Made by a program: the position numbers and the translations under genes
Assembly (NCBI RefSeq): GCF_034057115.1
Contig: NZ_CP139195.1
Coordinates: 3,348,001-3,412,000 of the forward strand
Direction of reading: 5' to 3'
DNA from: Pseudomonas sp. AN-1
GTDB lineage: Bacteria; Pseudomonadota; Gammaproteobacteria; Pseudomonadales; Pseudomonadaceae
Length of the DNA stretch: 64,000 nt
The notes under the pieces: generated by a model
What the model saw: the letters and a program-made list of their open reading frames with translations, nothing else
What the model was told of the DNA's origin: nothing
Databases searched by the model: none
Shown: piece after piece, positions 58,356-64,000 of the stretch
How positions within the stretch are numbered: the first letter of the stretch is position 1
How the letters are laid out: every line of letters starts with the position of its first letter

Positions 58356-59552
58356 ATGGCGGCTGACGGCAAGGGCCGCATCGCCATCGTCGGCGGCGGC
58401 CTGGTCGGCGCCAGCCTGGCCCTGACCCTGTTGCAGGGCGGCGCGCGCGAGCGCGGCTGGACGATCAGCCTGATCGAGCCGCACGCCCCCGGCGACGGCT
58501 TCCAGCCCAGCTACGACGCGCGCTGCTCGGCGCTGTCGTTCGGCACCCGACTGATCTACGAGGGCCTCGGCCTGTGGCCGGCCATCGCCGGGCGCGCCGA
58601 GCCGATCACCCGCATCCACGTCTCCGAGCGCGGCCGCTTCGGCGCCACCCGCCTGGCGGCAGACGAGGAGGGCGTGCCGGCGCTCGGCTACGTGGTGGAG
58701 AACGCCTGGCTCGGCCACTGCCTGTGGCAGGCGCTGCATGGCGAGGCCGGCATCGACTGGCGCTGCCCGGCGCGGGTGAGCGCCGCCCAGGCGCGCACCA
58801 GCGGCTACCGGCTGACCCTCGACGACGGCAGCCCGCTGGACTGCGAGCTGCTGGTGCTGGCCGACGGCGGCCGTTCGGACCTGCGCCGGCAGCTGGGCAT
58901 CCACGTGCGCCGCACGCCCTACGGGCAGACCGCGCTGATCGCCAACGTCACCCCCGGCGAGCCGCATCGCGGCGAGGCCTTCGAGCGCTTCACCAGCGAC
59001 GGGCCGATGGCCCTGCTGCCGCTGGCCGACGACCGCTGCGCGCTGGTCTGGACCCGCCCCGACGCCGATGCCGCGCGCCTCGCCGCGCTCGACGAGCGCG
59101 CCTTCCTCGCCGAGCTGCAGCGGGCCTTCGGCTACCGCCTCGGCGCCCTGCGCAGGGTCGGCGCGCGGCACAGCTACCCGCTGGCGCTGCTCGAGGCCGA
59201 GGAGCAGGTGCGCCGCCACCTGGTGGTGCTCGGCAACGCCGCCCACGGCCTGCACCCGATCGCCGGACAGGGCTACAACCTTTCCTTGCGCGACGTCATG
59301 GCGCTGGCCGAGACCCTGCTGCAGGATGACGCAGCGCTCGGCGAGCTGGGCGTGCTGCAGCGCTACCTGGCCGGCCAGCGCCTCGACCAGACGCTGACCG
59401 TGGGCTTTTCCGACCGGGTCACCCGGCTGTTCTCCCACCAGCGCGCCGGTCTGAGCGACGTCCGCCACCTCGGCCTGCTGGCGCTCGACCTGCTGCCGCC
59501 GGCCAAGCACTGGTTCGCCCGCCAGGCCATGGGCCTGGGCACCCGGCCCTGA
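58356..59552 (+). CDS. ubiH: 2-octaprenyl-6-methoxyphenol hydroxylase UbiH
   Basis: A 398-residue FAD monooxygenase of ubiquinone synthesis. The Rossmann motif is IVGGGLVGASLALTLL, the DG motif LVLADGGRSDLRRQL, and the second FAD motif GNAAHGLHPIAGQGYNLSLRD. Tight coupling with pepP (1 bp) identifies it as the UbiH of this locus. It acts with UbiI and UbiK in the Ubi complex. Confidence 0.93.
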   Translation: MAADGKGRIAIVGGGLVGASLALTLLQGGARERGWTISLIEPHAPGDGFQPSYDARCSALSFGTRLIYEGLGLWPAIAGRAEPITRIHVSERGRFGATRLAADEEGVPALGYVVENAWLGHCLWQALHGEAGIDWRCPARVSAAQARTSGYRLTLDDGSPLDCELLVLADGGRSDLRRQLGIHVRRTPYGQTALIANVTPGEPHRGEAFERFTSDGPMALLPLADDRCALVWTRPDADAARLAALDERAFLAELQRAFGYRLGALRRVGARHSYPLALLEAEEQVRRHLVVLGNAAHGLHPIAGQGYNLSLRDVMALAETLLQDDAALGELGVLQRYLAGQRLDQTLTVGFSDRVTRLFSHQRAGLSDVRHLGLLALDLLPPAKHWFARQAMGLGTRP

Positions 59553-59601
59553 CACCACTTCACAGGCGCCCGCCGCTGTGGCCGGGCGCGAGGAGCACCC
59601 G

Positions 59602-60852
59602 ATGCACGCAGACCTGATCATCGTCGGCGCCGGCATGGTCGGCAGCAGCCTGGCGCTGGCCCTGGCCGGCAGCGGCCTGCGCATCCTGCTGGTCGACGGT
59701 GGCGCGCTGGAACCGGCGCCCTTCGACCCGACCGCGCCCTTCGAGCCGCGGGTCAGCGCGCTGTCCGAGGCCAGCCGGCGCATCCTCGCCCGTCTCGGCG
59801 CCTGGGAGGGCATCCTCGCGCGGCGCGCCGCGCCCTACACGGCGATGCAGGTGTGGGACGGCTCCGGCACCGGGCAGATCCACTTCTCTGCCGCCAGCGT
59901 GCACGCCGCGGTGCTCGGCCACATCGTCGAGAACCGCGTGGTGCAGGACGCCCTGCTCGAACGGCTGCAGGACAGCGGCGTCGAGCTGCTCGCCCATGCC
60001 CGCCTCGAGCAGCTGCGCCGCTCCGGCAGCGGCTGGCTGCTGCAGCTGGCCGACGGCCGCGAGCTGCGCACGCCGCTGCTGGTCGCCGCCGATGGCGCCC
60101 ATTCGGCGGTGCGCCGCCTGGCCGGCTGCGCGACCCGCGAGTGGGACTACCTGCACCAGGCCATAGTCACCAGCGTGCGTTGCGAGCAGCCGCATCAGGC
60201 CACCGCCTGGCAGCGCTTCACCGACGACGGTCCGCTGGCCTTCCTGCCGCTCGACAGGGGCGGCGACCGCCACTGGTGCTCGATCGTCTGGTCGTGCACC
60301 CCGGCCGAGGCCGAGCGGCTGATGGCGCTGGACGATGCCGCCTTCGCCCAGGCATTGGGCCGCGCCTTCGAACAGCGCCTGGGCGCCGTGCTGCAGGTCG
60401 ATCCGCGCCTGTGCCTGCCGCTGCGCCAGCGCCACGCCAAGCGCTACGTCGAGCCGGGCCTGGCGCTGATCGGCGACGCCGCCCACGTCATCCACCCGCT
60501 GGCCGGGCAGGGGGTCAACCTCGGCTTCCTCGACGCCGCCACCCTCGCCGAGGTGCTGCTGCACGCCCGCGCGCGCGGCGAGCAACTGGCCGATGCGCGC
60601 GTGCTGGGGCGCTTCGAGCGCCGGCGCATGCCGCACAACCTGGCGATGATGGCGGCCATGGAGGGCTTCGAGCGCCTGTTCCAGACCGACCAGCTGCCGC
60701 TGCGCTGGCTGCGCAACGCCGGCCTGCGCCTGATGGACGGCCACCACGAGGCCAAGGGCCTGTTCGTGCGCCAGGCGCTGGGCCTGTCCGGCGACCTGCC
60801 GGCGCTGGCGCGGGCCGAGGGGCTTGATCGGGAGCAAAAAATGCGTGCCTGA
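59602..60852 (+). CDS. ubiI: UbiI/VisC-type FAD-dependent monooxygenase
   Basis: A 416-residue flavoprotein paralogous to UbiH. Motifs: [20 protein letters not shown] motif [15 protein letters not shown] and [21 protein letters not shown]. It probably performs the C5 hydroxylation step of ubiquinone (UbiI); UbiF-like activity cannot be excluded from sequence. The ATG at 59602 follows AGGAG. It ends the ubiquinone pair; a Fur-like box for the next gene lies 26 bp after its stop. Confidence 0.88.
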   Translation: MHADLIIVGAGMVGSSLALALAGSGLRILLVDGGALEPAPFDPTAPFEPRVSALSEASRRILARLGAWEGILARRAAPYTAMQVWDGSGTGQIHFSAASVHAAVLGHIVENRVVQDALLERLQDSGVELLAHARLEQLRRSGSGWLLQLADGRELRTPLLVAADGAHSAVRRLAGCATREWDYLHQAIVTSVRCEQPHQATAWQRFTDDGPLAFLPLDRGGDRHWCSIVWSCTPAEAERLMALDDAAFAQALGRAFEQRLGAVLQVDPRLCLPLRQRHAKRYVEPGLALIGDAAHVIHPLAGQGVNLGFLDAATLAEVLLHARARGEQLADARVLGRFERRRMPHNLAMMAAMEGFERLFQTDQLPLRWLRNAGLRLMDGHHEAKGLFVRQALGLSGDLPALARAEGLDREQKMRA

Positions 60853-60877
60853 AGGCATGTTGCGGGTTGTTATGGCA

Positions 60878-60896
60878 AATGCTAGTAACTATCATT
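60878..60896. promoter_or_regulatory. Fur box upstream of fbpA
   Basis: AATGCTAGTAACTATCATT matches 15 of 18 defined positions of the Fur palindrome AATGATAATNATTATCATT and is extended by outer GGCA...TGCC. Located 33 bp before the ATG at 60929. Iron repression of the binding protein is strongly suggested. Confidence 0.75.
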
Positions 60897-60928
60897 TGCC
60901 CAACTCAACCCCCTACGAGGCGTGTTCC

Positions 60929-61930
60929 ATGCAGGCAAACAAGAAGATCCTGGCGGCCCTGGCGCTGACCACCCTGGCCGGTACCGTGCAGGCAGCCGAC
61001 GAGGTCGTGGTCTATTCGGCGCGCATCGACGAGTTGATCAAGCCGGTGTTCGACCAGTACACCGCCAAGACCGGGGTCAAGGTCAAGTTCATCACCGACA
61101 AGGAAGCGCCGCTGCTGGCGCGCCTGAAGGCCGAGGGCGAGAACACTCCGGCCGACCTGCTGATCACCGTGGATGCCGGCAACCTCTGGCAGGCCGAGCA
61201 GGAAGGCGTGCTCAAGCCGCTGCAGTCCAAGGTCATCGAGGCCAACATCCCCAGCCAGTACCGCTCCAGCACTGGCGCCTGGACCGGCCTGTCGCTGCGC
61301 GCACGGACCATCGTCTACTCCACCGAGCGGGTCAAGCCGGCCGAACTGAGCACCTACGAGGCGCTGGCCGACAAGAACTGGGAAGGCCGCCTGTGCCTGC
61401 GCTCGAGCAAGAAGGTCTACAACCAGTCGCTGACCGCCACCCTGATCGAGACCCACGGCGCCGAGAAGGCCGAGCAGATCGTCAAGGGCTGGGTCGCCAA
61501 CCTGGCCACCGACCCGTTCGCCGACGACACCGCGCTGATCCAGGCCATCGACGCCGGCCAGTGCGACGTCGGCATCGTCAACACCTACTACTACGGCCGC
61601 CTGCACCAGCAGAAGCCGGACCTCAAGGCCAAGCTGTTCTGGCCGAACCAGGCCGACCGCGGCGTGCACGTCAACCTGGCCGGTGCCGGCGTGACCAAGT
61701 ACGCCCCGCACGCCGAGCAGGCGCAGCAGCTGCTGGAGTGGATGACCAGCGCCGAAGCCCAGGGCGTGTTCGCCGGGGTCAACCAGGAGTACCCGGCCAA
61801 CCCGCAGGTCAAGCCGTCCGCCGAGGTGGCCGCCTGGGGCGAGTTCAAGGCCGACAGCATCCCGGTGGAAGTGGCCGGCAAGCGCCAGGCCGAGGCGATC
61901 CGCCTGATGGATCGCGCCGGCTGGAACTGA
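60929..61930 (+). CDS. fbpA: Ferric iron ABC transporter substrate-binding protein
   Basis: A 333-residue periplasmic iron-binding protein of the FbpA/FutA/HitA group. Signal peptide ends VQA-ADE (~residue 22). The domain starts [24 protein letters not shown], and the Fe-ligand tyrosines are in [10 protein letters not shown] (~Y213-215). It captures free Fe3+ for the inner-membrane transporter. The ATG at 60929 gives the proper signal peptide. The Fur box upstream and the permease gene downstream support the role; a terminator separates the two. Confidence 0.92.
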   Translation: MQANKKILAALALTTLAGTVQAADEVVVYSARIDELIKPVFDQYTAKTGVKVKFITDKEAPLLARLKAEGENTPADLLITVDAGNLWQAEQEGVLKPLQSKVIEANIPSQYRSSTGAWTGLSLRARTIVYSTERVKPAELSTYEALADKNWEGRLCLRSSKKVYNQSLTATLIETHGAEKAEQIVKGWVANLATDPFADDTALIQAIDAGQCDVGIVNTYYYGRLHQQKPDLKAKLFWPNQADRGVHVNLAGAGVTKYAPHAEQAQQLLEWMTSAEAQGVFAGVNQEYPANPQVKPSAEVAAWGEFKADSIPVEVAGKRQAEAIRLMDRAGWN

Positions 61931-61956
61931 TTCCCGTCCGCCTTTGGTTATACTCG

Positions 61957-61990
61957 ACGCCCCGGCCGCCCAGCCGGGGCGTTTTCGTTT
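61957..61990 (+). terminator. Intrinsic terminator between fbpA and fbpB
   Basis: ACGCCCCGGC / GCCGGGGCGT, 10-bp stem with a 6-nt loop, followed by TTTCGTTT. Read-through would set a lower level of the permease than of the binding protein. Confidence 0.85.
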
Positions 61991-62069
61991 GGGGATGGCG
62001 CATGGCTGTGCATGAGACTTGCATGATCCGACCCGCCCGATCCCGTGTCCTGTCTGCCAAGGAGTCTGC

Positions 62070-63686
62070 GTGGCCCATTCCGCCCAACGCCGCTGGTATC
62101 CGCCCGCCGCGGCCATCGCCGCCCTGGTCCTGCTGCCGCTCAGCGTCCTGCTGCTGAGCTGGGGCGAAGTGGACGGCGAGATCTGGAGTCACCTGTGGGA
62201 CACCCAGATGCCGCGCCTGCTCGGCAACACCCTGAGCCTGGTGCTCGGCGTCGGCGTCGGCGTGACCCTGCTCGGCGTCAGCCTGGCCTGGCTCACCGCG
62301 CTGTGCGAGTTCCCCGGCCGCAAGTGGCTGGACTGGGCGCTGATGCTGCCCTTCGCCATTCCCGCCTACGTGCTGGCGTTCGTCTTCGTCGGCCTGCTCG
62401 ACTTCGCCGGGCCGGTGCAGAGCCTGCTGCGCGAGTGGTTCGGCAGCGGCCTGCGCCTGCCCCGGGTGCGCTCCACCGGCGGGGTGATCCTGGTGCTGGT
62501 GCTGGTGTTCTATCCCTACGTCTACCTGCTGGCGCGCAACGCCTTCCTCGCCCAGGGCAAGGGCCTGATGGAGGCGGCGCGGGTGCTCGGCCTGTCGCCC
62601 TGGCAGGCGTTCTGGCGGGTGGCGCTGCCGGTGGCGCGCCCGGCGATCGGCGCCGGCCTGGCGCTGGCGCTGATGGAGACCCTGGCCGACTTCGGCGCGG
62701 TGTCGGTGTTCAACTTCGACACCTTCACCACCGCCATCTACAAGACCTGGTACGGCTTCTACAGCCTGTCCGGCGCCACCCAGCTGGCCAGCCTGCTGCT
62801 GCTGGCGGTGATGGTCCTGCTGTGGGGCGAGCGCCGCGCCCGCGGCGCCAGCCGGCCCGGCAACGAGCGTGCGCGCAGCGCGGCGCTCTACCACCTGCGC
62901 GGCGCCCGCGCCTTCGCCGCCAGCGCCTGGTGCGGCCTGGTGTTCGCCTGCGCCTTCGTCGTCCCCGTGCTGCAGTTGCTGGCCTGGTTCTGGCAGCGCG
63001 GGCGCTTCGACCTCGACGAGCGCTACGTCGGCCTGATCCTGCACACCCTCTACCTCGGCGCGCTGGCCGCGGCGATCACCGTGGCCCTGGCCCTGCTGCT
63101 GGCCTTCGCCCGCCGCCTGGCGCCGACCCGGCGCATGCAGGCGCTGGTCGGCCTGGCCAACCTCGGCTACGCGCTGCCCGGCTCGGTGCTGGCGGTGTCG
63201 ATCATGCTGGCCTTCAGCTGGCTGGACCGCCACCTGGTCATCCCGCTGTCCGGCGCCCTCGGCGGCGCCGGCAAGCCGCTGCTGCTGGGCAGCCTGGCGG
63301 CGCTGCTGCTGGCCTACCTGATCCGCTTCATGGCGGTGGCCTACGGCCCGCTGGAGGGCAGCCTGGCGCGCATCCGCCCGTCGCTGCCGGAGGCCTCGCG
63401 CAGCCTGGGGGTCGGCGGCGTGCGCCTGTTCGGCCGGGTCTACCTGCCGCTCCTGGTGCCCGGCGTACTCAGCGCGGCGCTGCTGGTGTTCGTCGACGTG
63501 CTCAAGGAGATGCCGGCGACCCTGCTGATGCGTCCGTTCGGCTGGGACACCCTGGCGGTGCGGGTATTCGAGATGACCAGCGAGGGCGAGTGGGCGCGCG
63601 CCGCGCTGCCGGCGCTGACCCTGGTGCTGGTCGGCCTGCTGCCGGTGATCGGCCTGATCCGCCGCTCGGCGCGCCGCTACGGCTGA
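62070..63686 (+). CDS. fbpB: Ferric iron ABC transporter permease
   Basis: A 538-residue permease with two fused sets of about six membrane helices, the usual FbpB/HitB form. Each half has an EAA-type loop for the ATPase: [28 protein letters not shown] and [28 protein letters not shown]. The GTG start at 62070 has AAGGAG 6 nt upstream. No ATPase gene follows: gcvT comes next, so the ATP-binding subunit must be encoded elsewhere. Confidence 0.92.
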   Translation: MAHSAQRRWYPPAAAIAALVLLPLSVLLLSWGEVDGEIWSHLWDTQMPRLLGNTLSLVLGVGVGVTLLGVSLAWLTALCEFPGRKWLDWALMLPFAIPAYVLAFVFVGLLDFAGPVQSLLREWFGSGLRLPRVRSTGGVILVLVLVFYPYVYLLARNAFLAQGKGLMEAARVLGLSPWQAFWRVALPVARPAIGAGLALALMETLADFGAVSVFNFDTFTTAIYKTWYGFYSLSGATQLASLLLLAVMVLLWGERRARGASRPGNERARSAALYHLRGARAFAASAWCGLVFACAFVVPVLQLLAWFWQRGRFDLDERYVGLILHTLYLGALAAAITVALALLLAFARRLAPTRRMQALVGLANLGYALPGSVLAVSIMLAFSWLDRHLVIPLSGALGGAGKPLLLGSLAALLLAYLIRFMAVAYGPLEGSLARIRPSLPEASRSLGVGGVRLFGRVYLPLLVPGVLSAALLVFVDVLKEMPATLLMRPFGWDTLAVRVFEMTSEGEWARAALPALTLVLVGLLPVIGLIRRSARRYG

Positions 63687-63775
63687 GCGCGCCGGCCGGC
63701 GGGCTGACCGGGCGCATGTCCGCTGGCGGATTTGCGGCTACAATGCCCGCCATTCGAGGCCCGGAAGAGGTTCCC

Positions 63776-64000
63776 ATGGGACAGCGTACACCCCTCCATG
63801 ATCTGCACGTGGCGCTGGGCGCCAAGATGGTCGACTTCGGCGGCTGGGACATGCCGCTGCACTACGGTTCGCAAGTCGAGGAGCACCATCAGGTGCGCAG
63901 CGACTGCGGGGTCTTCGACGTCTCGCACATGACCGTGGTGGACGTCGCCGGGCCCCAGGCCGGGGAGTACCTGCGCCGCCTGCTGGCCAACGACGTGGCG
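63776..64000 (+). CDS. gcvT: Aminomethyltransferase GcvT, N-terminal part (runs off window)
   Basis: The first 75 residues of the glycine-cleavage T protein: [29 protein letters not shown] is the typical N-terminus, followed by [19 protein letters not shown] and a tetrahydrofolate-domain start. It transfers the aminomethyl carbon to THF. The ATG at 63776 has GAAGAGG 5 nt upstream. A TACAAT -10-like hexamer at 63739-63744 may be its promoter. The gene is cut by the window end. Confidence 0.93.
   Translation, partial: MGQRTPLHDLHVALGAKMVDFGGWDMPLHYGSQVEEHHQVRSDCGVFDVSHMTVVDVAGPQAGEYLRRLLANDVA

Overview
The window is a chromosomal segment from a very GC-rich gammaproteobacterium, almost certainly a member of the Pseudomonadaceae (Pseudomonas/Azotobacter lineage). 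The gene order supports this: rep, betT, comM, ubiK, glnK-amtB, sutA, a HAD gene, a xerC position, DUF484, dapF, lysA, cyaY, rnk, argH, algZ-algR, hemCD-hemX-hemY, dsbB, algQ, algP, ABC-F, terC, elbB, hemB, ppk/ppx, trxA, rho, ubiD, 6S RNA, zapA, pepP, ubiH and gcvT form the usual Pseudomonas backbone. Almost all of the window is ordinary vertically inherited chromosome. I see no tRNA, rRNA, IS element, prophage or CRISPR array.

Layout. 1-6.2 kb: the 3' end of a secreted RTX protein, a methyltransferase, a group II truncated globin with a fresh in-frame tandem duplication of most of the gene, nhaA and a bacteriohemerythrin. 6.4-12.5 kb (minus strand): rep helicase, BetT choline transporter, comM, ubiK. 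12.5-16.6 kb: a nitrogen-control module, glnK-amtB1-amtB2, behind two NtrC boxes and a sigma-54 promoter, followed by sutA. 16.6-25.2 kb (mostly minus): CPBP protease, HAD phosphatase, a truncated and catalytically incomplete XerC, DUF484, dapF, lysA, lppL; then cyaY and rnk on plus; then two small genes and argH on minus. 25.4-33.6 kb (plus): algZ-algR, hemC-hemD-hemX-hemY, dsbB, algQ, algP. 34-40 kb: ABC-F ATPase, MscS, TerC, LysE and a cytochrome c/FTR1 iron permease behind a Fur-like box. 40.2-43.3 kb (minus): a four-gene envelope operon, COG3014 lipoprotein-YcfL-LpoB-CsgG-like. 43.5-53.4 kb: YaiI, ElbB, hemB-ppk1 behind a well-spaced Pho box promoter, convergent ppx, trxA, rho, ubiD. 53.5-64 kb: a ferredoxin reductase, a 33-residue membrane peptide, 5-formyl-THF cyclo-ligase with 6S RNA, zapA, a TIGR02449 gene, ygfB-pepP-ubiH-ubiI, a Fur-boxed ferric iron ABC binding protein and permease, and the start of gcvT.

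The genes group into a few themes: ammonium sensing and uptake, haem synthesis (hemB, C, D, X, Y), ubiquinone synthesis (ubiK, ubiD, ubiH, ubiI), polyphosphate turnover (ppk1/ppx), iron uptake (FTR1, FbpAB), alginate and virulence regulation (AlgZ/AlgR/AlgQ/AlgP) and oxygen handling (globin, hemerythrin). The observations most worth following are the XerC relic at the normal xerC locus, the globin tandem duplication, the COG3014-YcfL-LpoB-CsgG operon in a genus whose characterised PBP1b activator is LpoP, and the predicted PhoB control of hemB-ppk1. Several palindromic intergenic elements (22.9, 44.0 and 53.4 kb) look like dispersed repeat families.
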